Source: Gordonia malaquae NBRC 108250 (GTDB lineage: Bacteria > Actinomycetota > Actinomycetes > Mycobacteriales > Mycobacteriaceae). From it: a stretch of 57,356 nt of DNA. Shown here in pieces: positions 8,703 to 20,079 of the stretch (its first letter is position 1; every line of letters starts with the position of its first letter). The stretch is taken from positions 1 through 57,356 of the forward strand of contig NZ_BAOP01000032.1 in NCBI RefSeq assembly GCF_000344135.1, read 5' to 3'. Below the pieces are notes generated by a model. That model was not told where the DNA came from. It was given only the letters and a program-made list of their open reading frames with translations, and ran no database searches. The position numbers and the translations under genes were made by a program.

Positions 8703-9452
8703 GTGTCGACGGCTCGACTCGTGCGACGCCTCGCGCTCCCGGCGGTTGCCGCTGCAGTCGCGGTGACGGTGAGTGCGTGCAACGTCGAGATGCCGTGGGA
8801 CGGACCGGAGATCCCCGACGGCGTACCCCCCGGTCCCGGGGTGCAGCAGCCGTTCATCAACATCCACTCGCCGGGTCGGACCGCCGATCTGATGCGGGAC
8901 TGGGCGTCGCCGATCTCAGAGGAGACGCACATCCCGTTGACGTCACTGGAGGCGTACGGCAATGCGGCCGAGATCCAACGGCAGCAGTACCCCGAATGCG
9001 GCATCACGTGGACGACGATCGCCGGAATCGGCGGCGTCGAGAGCAAACACGGAACGCACAAGGGGGCGGATGTCGAGCCCAACGGTGACGTCACTCCTCA
9101 CATCCGAGGACCTCAGCTCGATGGGACCAACGGAAACTGGGAGATCCTCGACACCGACAACGGGGTGATCGACGGCGACAAGAAGTACGACCGCGCGGTC
9201 GGCCCGTTCCAGTTCATCCCCGAGACGTGGAAGCGGTTCGGCGTCGACGCCAACGGCGACGGCAAGGCCGATCCCGACAACATCGACGACGCCGCGCTGT
9301 CTGCGGCTCGCTACCTCTGCGTCTCGTCCGGAGGCGACATGACCACGCCGGAGGGCTGGGAGAAAGCCGTCCTGACGTACAACAACTCGATGGACTACGT
9401 GCTGCGCGTGCGCAATCACGCCAACGCGTACTCGGTCAACGTCAGGTACTGA
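8703..9452 (+). CDS. Lytic transglycosylase lipoprotein, LpqU-like
   Basis: A 249-residue lipoprotein with GTG start. The signal peptide ends at a lipobox (VSAC, Cys26). The SLT-type transglycosylase domain follows with the catalytic Glu113 in GIGGVESKHG, then GPFQFIPETWKRFGVDANGDG and LTYNNSMDYVLRV. The enzyme cleaves the MurNAc-GlcNAc bond of peptidoglycan outside the membrane. Its place directly before eno, ftsB-like, DUF501 and ppx matches Rv1022-Rv1026 of M. tuberculosis, where this gene is lpqU. Confidence 0.88.
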   Translation: MSTARLVRRLALPAVAAAVAVTVSACNVEMPWDGPEIPDGVPPGPGVQQPFINIHSPGRTADLMRDWASPISEETHIPLTSLEAYGNAAEIQRQQYPECGITWTTIAGIGGVESKHGTHKGADVEPNGDVTPHIRGPQLDGTNGNWEILDTDNGVIDGDKKYDRAVGPFQFIPETWKRFGVDANGDGKADPDNIDDAALSAARYLCVSSGGDMTTPEGWEKAVLTYNNSMDYVLRVRNHANAYSVNVRY

Positions 9453-9536
9453 GTGTTGCCCGTCGCGGCAGCCATTACGCTAGAGCCTGTACCCGCCGAC
9501 AATGCTCCCAGCAGCGGAGCCGGCACGACCATCTGA

Positions 9537-10829
<1,293 letters not shown>

Positions 10830-10848
10830 TCGTGCTTAGCTGAAACAC

Positions 10849-11436
10849 ATGGGAGGATCGTCGTCCGGGCGCAGCAGTCGGGACCGGAGTGACCGTCGGA
10901 CACCAGAGTCCGCACGGTCACGTCCGCGCACCCGACGCGCCCGGACACGATCCGACGACGACCTCGATGTCCTGGTCGAGGCCGTCGCGGAGAAGAAACC
11001 GTCGACCTCACGAGGGTGGGCGTCGCGTGAGACCTCGCGGCCGTCGCGCGTGACAAGGTGGGCCCGCGTGGACCCGAAGCGGGCCGCGATTATCGGGCTC
11101 GTCGTCGTCTTCCTCGCGTTGACGCTGGCTGTGCCGCTGCGGACCTACCTCGCTCAGCGGTCTGAGTTCAATCGACTGCAGGAGTCGAACGCGGCACTGT
11201 CCGCGGAGGTGGCCGACCTGCAGAAGAAGGTCACCGAGCAGAACGACCCGGCGTACATCGAGGCGCAGGCGCGCGCCCGACTGCAGTACGTCAAGCGCGG
11301 TGAGAAGCAGGTCGTCGTCATCGCGCCGAACAGAGAACAACAAGAAGCCGCGGACGAGGCGGAGCGTGTACGCGCCGCCAACCCGTGGTACCAGAACATG
11401 TGGGATGCGGTGTCTACACCGCCGGAGGGCAAGTGA
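10849..11436 (+). CDS. FtsB/DivIC-type septum formation initiator
   Basis: A 195-residue bitopic membrane protein. Residues 1-78 are a long, Arg/Ser-rich cytoplasmic tail, 79-97 a transmembrane helix (IIGLVVVFLALTLAV), and 101-130 a coiled coil (RSEFNRLQESNAALSAEVADLQKKV). A conserved extracytoplasmic part follows (ARARLQYVKRGEKQVVVI). This is the DivIC/FtsB fold that joins the divisome with FtsL and FtsQ. It corresponds to Rv1024 in the same gene order and overlaps the next gene by four bases. Confidence 0.9.
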   Translation: MGGSSSGRSSRDRSDRRTPESARSRPRTRRARTRSDDDLDVLVEAVAEKKPSTSRGWASRETSRPSRVTRWARVDPKRAAIIGLVVVFLALTLAVPLRTYLAQRSEFNRLQESNAALSAEVADLQKKVTEQNDPAYIEAQARARLQYVKRGEKQVVVIAPNREQQEAADEAERVRAANPWYQNMWDAVSTPPEGK

Positions 11437-11963
11437 GCGTTTCGGACAACGACCTGGCAGCCGTCGAGAAGCAACTCGGCCGGACTCCGCGAGGCGTGCT
11501 CGACATCAGTTATCGAACACCGGACGGGCAGCCCGCGGTGGTGAAGACCGCGCCGCGACTGCCGGACGGCACACCGTTCCCGACCCTCTACTACTTGACC
11601 GACCAACGGCTCACTGCGGCTTGCAGCCGACTCGAATCGGGCGGCGTGATGCGAGGGATGCAGGCGAGGCTCGCCGACGACGCCGACCTCGCCGCAGCGT
11701 ACAAAGCGGCGGGGGAGTGCTACCTCGCTGAACGCGACGCCATCGAGTCGCTCGGCACGGACTTCACCGGCGGCGGCATGCCGGACCGGGTGAAGTGTCT
11801 GCACGTTCTTGTCGCTCATGCGCTGGCGAAGGGTCCGGGCGTCAATCCGTTCGGCGACGAGGCCGTCGCGATGATCGCCGACGAGGACAAGCTGCGCGGC
11901 ATCGCGGTCCCTGCCGACTGGCCGACGTTCAGCGACGATTCATCGGCAGTCGAGACGCCGTGA
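11433..11963 (+). CDS. DUF501 family protein
   Basis: 176 residues from a GTG that overlaps the upstream stop (GTGA). It matches DUF501 (Rv1025-like): QLGRTPRGVLDISYRTPDGQPAVVKTAPRL at the start, then PFPTLYYLTDQRLTAACSRLESGG, and HVLVAHALAKGPGVNPFGDEAV near the end. The family's biochemical function is unknown. Its constant place between ftsB-like and ppx genes implies cotranscription with them. Confidence 0.9.
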   Translation: MSVSDNDLAAVEKQLGRTPRGVLDISYRTPDGQPAVVKTAPRLPDGTPFPTLYYLTDQRLTAACSRLESGGVMRGMQARLADDADLAAAYKAAGECYLAERDAIESLGTDFTGGGMPDRVKCLHVLVAHALAKGPGVNPFGDEAVAMIADEDKLRGIAVPADWPTFSDDSSAVETP

Positions 11964-12910
11964 CTCGAGTCGCCGCCGTCGACTGCGGAACCAACTCGCT
12001 GCGTCTGTTGATCGCCGAGCCTGCGTCGGACGGGTCGCTTGTCGACGTCGCTCGCGACATGAAGGTGGTTCGTCTCGGGCAGGGCGTCGACGCGACCGGA
12101 GAGTTCGCGCCGGAGGCCATCGAACGTGTCCGCGTGGAACTCGACGGCTACGTGCAGCGGATGCTGGACGCCGGAGTCGAGCGGGTCCGGATGGTCGCGA
12201 CATCGGCGACGCGTGACGCGGGGAATCGTGATGAGTTCTTCGCGATGACCGCCGACCTGCTGGGCCGTGTTCAGCCCGGTGCCGTCGCCGAAGTGATCTC
12301 CGGCGACGAGGAGGCCAGACTGTCGTTCCGAGGCGCCGTCGGAGGGCTCGACGCGGCCGACGGTCCGTTCGTCGTCACCGACCTCGGCGGCGGCAGCACG
12401 GAAGTGGTCGTCGGCGACCTGTCGACCGGTGTGCACGGTGCGTACTCGTCGAACATCGGTTGCGTCCGCCTCACTGAGCGGACTCTGAAGTCTGATCCGC
12501 CGACGCTCGACGAGCGCAATGCCGCGGTCGGCTACGCGCATGACGAGCTCGCCAAGGCGTTCGACGCGGTCGACGTCTCCTATGCGCGGACGTGGGTGGG
12601 CGTCGCGGGCACGTTGACGACGTTCGCGGCGGTGCACGCGGGCTTGGACCACTACGATCCCGAGGTGATCCACCATTCGCGGATCGGTCTCGCCGACCTG
12701 CACGCATTGTGTTCACGAATCGTCGCGATGACCCGCGACGAGCGGATGGGCCTCGGCCCGATGCATCCCGGGCGCGCCGACGTGATCGGCGGCGGTGCAC
12801 TCGTCACGCAGGAGTTGGCCCGCAATTTCGCCGATCGTGCGGGCATCAGCGAGATGGTGGTCTCCGAGCACGACATCCTCGACGGCATCGCACTCGGTCT
12901 CCTGGACTGA
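11960..12910 (+). CDS. Ppx/GppA exopolyphosphatase family protein
   Basis: 316 residues from a GTG overlapping the DUF501 stop (GTGA). The Ppx/GppA ATPase-like fold is clear: VAAVDCGTNSLRLLIAE (phosphate 1), VATSATRDAGNRDEF, GDEEARLSFRGA, and VVTDLGGGSTEVVVGD (phosphate 2). At ~316 residues it is the short actinobacterial form without the C-terminal HD domain, like Rv1026 (Ppx2). It is expected to act on polyphosphate or (p)ppGpp; which one cannot be read from sequence. Last gene of the block. Confidence 0.9.
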   Translation: MTRVAAVDCGTNSLRLLIAEPASDGSLVDVARDMKVVRLGQGVDATGEFAPEAIERVRVELDGYVQRMLDAGVERVRMVATSATRDAGNRDEFFAMTADLLGRVQPGAVAEVISGDEEARLSFRGAVGGLDAADGPFVVTDLGGGSTEVVVGDLSTGVHGAYSSNIGCVRLTERTLKSDPPTLDERNAAVGYAHDELAKAFDAVDVSYARTWVGVAGTLTTFAAVHAGLDHYDPEVIHHSRIGLADLHALCSRIVAMTRDERMGLGPMHPGRADVIGGGALVTQELARNFADRAGISEMVVSEHDILDGIALGLLD

Positions 12911-12918
12911 CTCGGAGT

Positions 12919-13356
12919 TCAGCGCAGGGCCGAGGCGACGTCAACGAGAAAGCGGTCGACGATGTCCATCTCATCAGCGCTGTAGGCGTTGGCAGCGTCA
13001 CTGATCCGGTTGAAGACAGGCTCGAAGAATGATTCGCCTAGATCACGAGCTGCCGGCGTGACAACTAGTACGACCCTACGTCGATCGACGTGGTCTCGGC
13101 TGCGTGTGACGAGTCCGCGACGGACGAGCCGGTCGACCAACGCTGTCGTTGATGCAGAGTTGACGGCGAGGTGCTCTGCGAGCCAACCGGGGGTGGCTTG
13201 AAGACCGGATCGTTCGCGGTCGAGGAGCCCGATCAGGGCGTGCACATCTGTGGTGTTCAGCGCGTTCGCTCGTGCGAAATCGGCCGCCAGCATGTTCGTC
13301 TGCAATGTCACTGCCCGCAGGAGGTGGATGGTTCTCATCGCGGTGTCTGACGTCAT
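12919..13356 (-). CDS. MarR-family regulator
   Basis: 145 residues. A winged helix is visible: TPGWLAEHLAVNSASTTALVDRLVRRGLVTRSRDHVDRRRVVLVVT, with the typical Asp-Arg-Arg wing. It faces the alpha/beta hydrolase gene across a 69-nt region that contains a perfect palindrome (13393-13411). It probably represses the hydrolase gene and itself. Confidence 0.85.
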   Translation of the reverse strand: MTSDTAMRTIHLLRAVTLQTNMLAADFARANALNTTDVHALIGLLDRERSGLQATPGWLAEHLAVNSASTTALVDRLVRRGLVTRSRDHVDRRRVVLVVTPAARDLGESFFEPVFNRISDAANAYSADEMDIVDRFLVDVASALR

Positions 13357-13392
13357 GTCTCGATGCTAGACAATATTCACTCGACAAACTAG

Positions 13393-13411
13393 TCTCTCGA
13401 TTATCGAGAGA
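13393..13411. promoter_or_regulatory. Perfect 9-bp palindrome between MarR and hydrolase genes
   Basis: TCTCTCGAT (13393-13401) and ATCGAGAGA (13403-13411) are perfect inverted arms with a single central T. The site ends four bases before the hydrolase ribosome-binding site (GGAG, 13416-13419), so a bound MarR dimer would block transcription. A looser TGTCT...AGACA pair lies nearer the marR start (~13357-13373). Assigning the site to this MarR is inference from position. Confidence 0.65.
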
Positions 13412-13425
13412 AATTGGAGTCTGCG

Positions 13426-14298
13426 GTGAGAGTTTCCCGATCGACTGGCGTCGAGTTTCGGCGGCGGTACGAGGCGGTTCTGGCGAAGTGGCCGTCAGGC
13501 GTCTCAAGTCTTGTTGTGTCCAGCCGCTTCGGAAGCACTCGGGTGAACGTCTGTGGCGCCGCGGACGGACGCCCGACGGTTCTGCTGTCGGGTGCCGGTG
13601 CGACGTCGACGGTGTGGTTTGCCAACGTTTCGGCCCTCGTTGACGATGGGCATCGTGTGTATGTGATCGACATGATCGGTGACGTCGGCGCCAGTGTCGC
13701 CACGAATGCGCCGTCGACGACGGGTGAACTGGTCGACTGGCTGTCGAACACGCTCGACGGACTGGGGGTCAGGGCTGCATCGTTCGTAGGCCATTCGTAC
13801 GGCGCGATGGTCGGGCTCGCCTTTGCCCTGGCCTCACCGGGGAGGGTGCGCAACCTCGTACTACTCGACCCGACCTCGTGTTTTGCAGGGATGGCGATTC
13901 GGTACCTGCTGCATGCGCTGCCGGTGTTGATCCGGCCCTCCGCCGAACGCCAATCCGCGCTCCTGGCCTGGGAGTCGGGCGTGGGCCTCGACCCGGAATG
14001 GATCGCGCTGACTTCCTATGGCACGGAGCACTGCCCGACCGCGAAGAAGGTGGTCCCCAGACGGCCGTCGCGCGAAGCGCTCGCGGCGCTGTCCATGCCG
14101 ACAACGGTTGTTCTGGCACCGGACAGTCGTGTGCACGATGTCCGAGCCGTGGAACAAGGAGTGCGCCGCAGTCTGCCGGAGGCATCTGTGACAATCCTGC
14201 CGTCGGGGAGCCACCACGGCTTGCCGATCGATCCGGCGGACGACGTGAACGCCGCGATCATTGCAGGCCTGAGTGTCGGGCCCGGCCTCGTTGACTGA
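13426..14298 (+). CDS. Alpha/beta hydrolase
   Basis: 290 residues from a GTG at 13426, after GGAG with six-base spacing. The fold shows an oxyanion region LLSGAGATSTVW, the nucleophile elbow GHSYGAMVG, an acid in LAPDSRVHD, and the base His in PSGSHHGLPI. No signal peptide, so it is cytoplasmic. The substrate is unknown. The divergent marR gene suggests induction by a small, perhaps phenolic or antibiotic-like, compound. Confidence 0.85.
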   Translation: MRVSRSTGVEFRRRYEAVLAKWPSGVSSLVVSSRFGSTRVNVCGAADGRPTVLLSGAGATSTVWFANVSALVDDGHRVYVIDMIGDVGASVATNAPSTTGELVDWLSNTLDGLGVRAASFVGHSYGAMVGLAFALASPGRVRNLVLLDPTSCFAGMAIRYLLHALPVLIRPSAERQSALLAWESGVGLDPEWIALTSYGTEHCPTAKKVVPRRPSREALAALSMPTTVVLAPDSRVHDVRAVEQGVRRSLPEASVTILPSGSHHGLPIDPADDVNAAIIAGLSVGPGLVD

Positions 14299-14312
14299 CG
14301 GTGCTCATCCGG

Positions 14313-14882
14313 TCACCTGCCGACGAGGACGGCCGTTGCAAGACCGCGGACGAGGTCGATTTCACGGTCGCCGGGTGGCGTGCCCGCCTGAAGACGTCGC
14401 CGGACGACCGCCAGCGGCAGCTCGATCATCACAAATGCGATCTCGTCCGCCGTGGCGGCGGTCTTGCCGGTCAGTGATGTGACGATGGTCCGCAGCTCGG
14501 CCTCGGTCGCGGTTTCGTCGGACCGCTGAGCGGGTTCGCCGTCGGCGTCGAAGGTTCGTGGCCCGGACTGGAGGATCTGAGCCTTCTCCAGATTGTCGCG
14601 ACACCACTCGACCACCCACGCGGAAGCGTCGACGGCGGCGTGGACTGTCGGGTGTTCACCGACGACCTCCAGATAGTTCCGGCGGAACTCTGCTGTGGTG
14701 CGCAGCCAGACGGCCTGCAGCAGGCTCGTCCGGTCGGGGAAGCGGTAGTAGATCGAGCCGTTCGTCGCCCCGAGTCGATCTGCCACGGCCGCGAGCGTCA
14801 CTGCCCGGACGCCGCGTGCGGCGAACACTGCGACGGCTGCGTCGATGAAGTCGTCGGCATCGTGCTTGGCAGGCCTTCCCAT
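14313..14882 (-). CDS. TetR-family repressor
   Basis: 189 residues opening MGRPAKHDADDFIDAAVAVF, then the helix-turn-helix VTLAAVADRLGATNGSIYYRF. The C-terminal part resembles TetR_C domains with no known ligand. It is divergent from the thioesterase/FMN-barrel operon, with two palindromes in the 58-nt gap, so it probably represses that operon. Confidence 0.88.
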   Translation of the reverse strand: MGRPAKHDADDFIDAAVAVFAARGVRAVTLAAVADRLGATNGSIYYRFPDRTSLLQAVWLRTTAEFRRNYLEVVGEHPTVHAAVDASAWVVEWCRDNLEKAQILQSGPRTFDADGEPAQRSDETATEAELRTIVTSLTGKTAATADEIAFVMIELPLAVVRRRLQAGTPPGDREIDLVRGLATAVLVGR

Positions 14883-14886
14883 AGTT

Positions 14887-14904
14887 GTGGAGTATATGCT
14901 CTAC
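14887..14904. promoter_or_regulatory. Imperfect palindrome, candidate TetR operator 1
   Basis: GTGGAGTATATGCTCTAC pairs at seven of nine positions. Its half-site (GTAGAG.ATA) resembles the arms of the neighbouring palindrome at 14911, which suggests two copies of one operator. It lies directly in front of the tetR start. Confidence 0.45.
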
Positions 14905-14910
14905 TAATTC

Positions 14911-14926
14911 TAGAGTGTTCACTCTA
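14911..14926. promoter_or_regulatory. Perfect 7-bp palindrome, candidate TetR operator 2
   Basis: TAGAGTG (14911-14917) and CACTCTA (14920-14926) pair perfectly around TT. It immediately precedes the strong ribosome-binding site AGGAGG (14929-14934) of the thioesterase gene. With the site at 14887 it leaves little room for polymerase, as in a repressed divergent promoter. Confidence 0.6.
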
Positions 14927-14940
14927 TTAGGAGGTTCGGC

Positions 14941-15375
14941 ATGTCATCAACGAACATCGGTCTCACATCGGCGGCGCAGGTCCTCGCATCGCAACCGTTC
15001 AACAACCTGGTCGGCGCCACGATCGAGCGATTCGAGGGAGGCGAGGCGATCCTCGAACTGGAGATCCGAGACTGTCACCGCCAGCAGTACGGCGTCGTCC
15101 ACGGCGGTGTGCTCGCCTACCTGGTCGACAACGCCCTCACCTTTGCATGCGGCACAGTTCTGGGTGCCGACATCATCACCGAGGGCATGTCCGTCACCTA
15201 CTCGACGACGGCCAGGGTCGGCCGCCTTCGAGCGACGGCCACCGTCGTGGAGCAAGGACGCTCGGGGGCGTCGGCGACTGTCGTGATCCACAACGTGATG
15301 CCGGACGGCACCGAGCGGCAGTGCGCCGTCGGACAGGGGAGCGCTGTGGTGACCCGTGGCGGTCGGTCGTCATGA
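14941..15375 (+). CDS. PaaI-type hotdog thioesterase
   Basis: 144 residues with a strong ribosome-binding site (AGGAGG). The hotdog fold is shown by GVVHGGVLAYLVDNALTFACG (the family's HGG motif with a downstream Asp) and the strands EGMSVTYSTTARVGRLRATATVVEQG. Such proteins hydrolyse acyl- or aryl-CoA thioesters. The ATGA overlap with the next gene shows an operon. The adjacent TetR may sense an acyl-CoA or an aromatic acid. Confidence 0.87.
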   Translation: MSSTNIGLTSAAQVLASQPFNNLVGATIERFEGGEAILELEIRDCHRQQYGVVHGGVLAYLVDNALTFACGTVLGADIITEGMSVTYSTTARVGRLRATATVVEQGRSGASATVVIHNVMPDGTERQCAVGQGSAVVTRGGRSS

Positions 15376-15851
15376 TCAACGAACGCGAGTGGACGCAGGC
15401 GCGACTCGTGACGCGTCGCGCCGTGCGGTCTTGCCTGCACTGCAGCATCGCGAGCGTCAACGCCGACGGCTCGGCGCATGTCACGCCGATCGGTTCCCTT
15501 CTGCTCGGTTCGCTCGGCCGAGGGATCTACTTCGACGTGTTCAACGCCCGTCTCTCCGCCAACGTCGACAGATGCCCAGACGTGACGATCCTCGCGGTCG
15601 ACAGCGGGCCGATGCTCTGGAGCCGAGCTCTGATGCGCGGGCGGTTCTCGCGACCGCCGGGGATTCGGCTGGTCGGCGCCGTCGGGCCGCAACGGTCGAG
15701 CTCGCCCGACGAGATCGCGCGGTTCCACCGCACGGTCGGCCCACTTCTGCGAACGAAGGGCGGAGCCGCGGCGTGGGCATCACTCACACGTGTTCGTGAT
15801 GTGCGCGTCGATCGGATCGAGACGATCCGGATGGGCTCGTTGACTCCGTGA
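15372..15851 (+). CDS. Pyridoxamine 5'-phosphate oxidase-like FMN split-barrel protein
   Basis: 159 residues from an ATG overlapping the thioesterase stop (ATGA). The pattern CLHCSIASVNADGSAHVTPIGSLLL ... GIYFDVFNARLSANVDRCPDVTILAVD fits the PPOX-like FMN/F420-binding split barrel. The C-terminus is Arg-rich and not distinctive. It may be an oxidoreductase or heme/flavin binder; the substrate is unknown. Confidence 0.75.
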   Translation: MINEREWTQARLVTRRAVRSCLHCSIASVNADGSAHVTPIGSLLLGSLGRGIYFDVFNARLSANVDRCPDVTILAVDSGPMLWSRALMRGRFSRPPGIRLVGAVGPQRSSSPDEIARFHRTVGPLLRTKGGAAAWASLTRVRDVRVDRIETIRMGSLTP

Positions 15852-15868
15852 TTTGAGCCGAGGGGCGT

Positions 15869-15887
15869 CGGACTACGAACGTCCGAA
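15869..15887. terminator. Hairpin between convergent genes
   Basis: TCGGAC (15869-15874) and GTCCGA (15882-15887) form a 6-bp stem with a 7-nt loop, overlapping the stop of the DUF4395 gene. There is no T-run, as is common in high-GC actinobacteria. It could end transcription from both sides. Confidence 0.4.
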
Positions 15888-16439
15888 CAGCGTGACGTCG
15901 TTGCAGGCTTCGCAGACGTCGTCGGGGATGACGCCCGCACGCTGCAGGTAACCGAAGGCGATGCATCCGAGGCAGATGCCGAACGCGAACTCGAGGAACG
16001 CCGCGACGATGAGCGCGCCGACGACGATCTGGGCGGCGAGCCCGAACCCGACCAGGGACAGCACAAAGGCGGTGCCGGAGAACACGAGTCCGACGGTCTG
16101 GGCGAACCGCTTCGGCGGACCCGGGACGGTCTTCTCCTTGCGCCACACCTTGGGTGCGATCACGTGGACGGCGAGACGCCCGAACGGTGAATACCGAGGG
16201 CCGCCCGCCACGCGCAGAACGAATCCGAGCGCGAGGACGCCGTACAGCCACGGCTGATTCACCACGATCGACACCGCGGCGAGCGCGATCACCAGACCTG
16301 CGGTGGAGCGGGCGGCGTAGTCGTTCACCGGGTTCGGGAAGTCGAAGACGCCGCGATGCCACGACGGCGTCGACTCGACTGCGATCGACGAGTCGACCTG
16401 CGTGAACAGGGGCGACGTAGCGGATTCAGTGCTGGACAC
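15873..16439 (-). CDS. DUF4395 membrane protein
   Basis: 188 residues from a GTG at 16439, which follows AAGGAG with seven-base spacing; a start at 16469 would swallow that site. There are four hydrophobic segments (for example STAGLVIALAAVSIVV and IVVGALIVAAFLEFAFG). Two Cys pairs, CLGC near the end of the last segment and CEAC in the tail, look able to bind metal or form disulfides. DUF4395 proteins have no firm function; they often lie near thiol or sulfur-transfer genes, not seen here. Confidence 0.8.
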   Translation of the reverse strand: MSSTESATSPLFTQVDSSIAVESTPSWHRGVFDFPNPVNDYAARSTAGLVIALAAVSIVVNQPWLYGVLALGFVLRVAGGPRYSPFGRLAVHVIAPKVWRKEKTVPGPPKRFAQTVGLVFSGTAFVLSLVGFGLAAQIVVGALIVAAFLEFAFGICLGCIAFGYLQRAGVIPDDVCEACNDVTLFGRS

Positions 16440-16515
16440 GGGCGGCTCCTTCGATCGAGACGGCCCCACAGTACGGATGTACTGATGCCGCGTCGAGGGT
16501 TTAGCGCACCGCGGG

Positions 16516-18348
<1,833 letters not shown>

Positions 18349-18351
18349 AGA

Positions 18352-18609
18352 TCAGACGTCCTCGTCGTCGGCGTCGTAGCCGTTGACGGAGTCGAGTTCC
18401 ATGGCGGGTTTGCGCGCGGGCGAATCGTCGGCGCTCGCCGCCTTCGCCGCCTCACGCATCTCGAAACCGTCGGTGACGAGCTCGCCGATCTCATGGGCGA
18501 CGGCCGCGACCGCCGTCGTGATGATCGACGCGATGTTCCCGACCCGGCGGGCGGTGCTCTCCACCACTTCCTGCGCAAGGTCCTTGTTCCGTTCGAGTCG
18601 ACCGACCAC
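18352..18609 (-). CDS. Small conserved-looking protein, function unknown
   Basis: 85 residues, GTG start. A helical segment RNKDLAQEVVESTARRVGNIASIITTAVAAVAHEIGELVTDGFEMREAAKAA is followed by an acidic tail (YDADDEDV). No domain recognised. It is amphipathic rather than clearly transmembrane. Its stop lies three bases before the recQ start, which implies cotranscription. Confidence 0.7.
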   Translation of the reverse strand: MVGRLERNKDLAQEVVESTARRVGNIASIITTAVAAVAHEIGELVTDGFEMREAAKAASADDSPARKPAMELDSVNGYDADDEDV

Positions 18610-18658
18610 GACTGCTCCTCCCGATGTAGCTGCTCCCGCGAGGATAGTTGGTCGGGCG

Positions 18659-19150
18659 TCAGAACATCGAGTTGCCGTTGGCGGATTCAGCGGGCACGTC
18701 TTGGATCACGTCCCAGTGTTCGACGATCTTGCCGTCGGCGACCCGGAAGATGTCGACGACGGCCTGTCCGCGGTCGCCCGGACCGGATGCCGAATGCACG
18801 TGGAGGTACACGAGGTCGGCGTCGGTGGCACTGCGGACGATCCGGTTGCTCGCCTGCGGGTTGGCCCGGAAGTAGTCGGCGAAGTAGGAGACGAACGGCG
18901 CCTTGCCGTCCGGGACCTGCGGGTTGTGCTGCTTGTAGTCGTCGGCGACCACCGAGGCGGCGTTGATGTCGTGACTGTTGAAGAAGCCGTTGTAGAAGTC
19001 GACGACGAGAGTGCGGTTCGCCTCCTGAGATGTGCGGTCTCCTTCGGAAGCCTGACCGGAGTCGGATGATCCGCAGGCTGCAAGCGCGACTGCAACGATC
19101 ACCGCGGAGACTGTGGAGAGGAGGGTTCTGACCAGCGTCGATGTTTTCAC
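18659..19150 (-). CDS. SnoaL-like lipoprotein
   Basis: 163 residues from a GTG at 19150 (a GTG at 19159 is also possible). The signal peptide ends with ALAAC, a lipobox. The mature part has the SnoaL/NTF2-like pattern: LVVDFYNGFFNSHDINAASVVADDYKQHNPQVPDGKAPFVSYFADYF ... VYLHVHSA ... VVDIFRVADGKIVEHWDVIQDVP. This fold binds small hydrophobic molecules; no activity can be assigned. It is divergent from the AraC regulator, with starts about 45 nt apart. Confidence 0.82.
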   Translation of the reverse strand: MKTSTLVRTLLSTVSAVIVAVALAACGSSDSGQASEGDRTSQEANRTLVVDFYNGFFNSHDINAASVVADDYKQHNPQVPDGKAPFVSYFADYFRANPQASNRIVRSATDADLVYLHVHSASGPGDRGQAVVDIFRVADGKIVEHWDVIQDVPAESANGNSMF

Positions 19151-19192
19151 CTCTGCCACGCTATGTTTGGCGACGCCTGTCCACCAGGTTCT

Positions 19193-20068
19193 ATGATGAC
19201 AAGGATGGGTGATTTTCAGACATCGATCCGCGACGTCGGGTACTCGCCCGACCCGGGAGTCGGAACAGTCGACGTCACTGCGATCGCCGACATCCGCGAC
19301 GCTGCGGCCGACGGTGAGTTCAGCGGGTCGCAACGACTCGGCTTTGAACTCGTCGTCGCGGTCGAGTCCGGCGCCACTGAGCACAGCGTCGACTTCGCGA
19401 CGTACTCGTTGACCGCAGGCGATGTCCTCTGGGTCCACGCCGGTCAGGTTCAGGAGTGGGGCGACATCCATGCCGTCGACGGCGTGATGTGCATGTTTCC
19501 GACGAGCATGATCAGTCCGGGCGACTCGGAGGTCATCGGTGTGCGTGGCGGCTGGCGCCGATCCCACTGGCCGTCGAGCGGAGACCGGTTCACGAGAGAC
19601 TTCCGGACGCTGCTCGACATGCAGTCACGGGTGGCGGGCTCCGCGTTCGCCGACACGATTCTGGCCCACGCCTTGTCGGCGGCGGTGCTCGCAATGGTGA
19701 CCACTGCTGACGGCCAGTCGTCTGGACTGGTCGGCGACGACAGGGTGAGGCAGTTCCGCAGCGACGTCGACGCCCATTTCCTGACAGACAGGTCCGTCGG
19801 CTCCTATGCCAGACGGCTCGCGTGCTCCGAGCGATCGCTGTACCGGATGGTGACCGCGGGCACCGGGCAGTCGCCCCGTCAGCTGATCGAGCAGCGGGTC
19901 GTCCTCGAGGCGCAGCGCATGTTGGTGCACGAGGACGCACCCGTCGCATCCATCGCCAGAGCGCTCGGCTACGACGATCAGTCGAACTTCGCGACGATGT
20001 TCAAACGTGCCGTGGGGGAGACGCCGTCGAGCTTCCGCGGGCAGCACCGTATCGCCGACACTCGGTGA
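19193..20068 (+). CDS. AraC-family regulator with N-terminal cupin
   Basis: 291 residues from the ATG at 19193 (CAGG four bases upstream); an ATG at 19163 and one at 19205 are alternatives. Residues ~40-110 form a cupin-like ligand domain; the last ~100 carry two AraC helix-turn-helices (SYARRLACSERSLYRMVTAGTG and VASIARALGYDDQSNFATMFKRAVGETPSSFR). It is divergent from the SnoaL-like lipoprotein, which is the likely target. Confidence 0.87.
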   Translation: MMTRMGDFQTSIRDVGYSPDPGVGTVDVTAIADIRDAAADGEFSGSQRLGFELVVAVESGATEHSVDFATYSLTAGDVLWVHAGQVQEWGDIHAVDGVMCMFPTSMISPGDSEVIGVRGGWRRSHWPSSGDRFTRDFRTLLDMQSRVAGSAFADTILAHALSAAVLAMVTTADGQSSGLVGDDRVRQFRSDVDAHFLTDRSVGSYARRLACSERSLYRMVTAGTGQSPRQLIEQRVVLEAQRMLVHEDAPVASIARALGYDDQSNFATMFKRAVGETPSSFRGQHRIADTR

Positions 20069-20079
20069 CCGCCGGTCAC
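20065..20079. terminator. Hairpin over convergent stop codons
   Basis: GTGACC (20065-20070) and GGTCAC (20074-20079) pair perfectly around GCC and cover both stop codons of the AraC gene (+) and the lipase gene (-). The seven-base gap leaves no other room for a terminator. No T-run. Confidence 0.45.
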
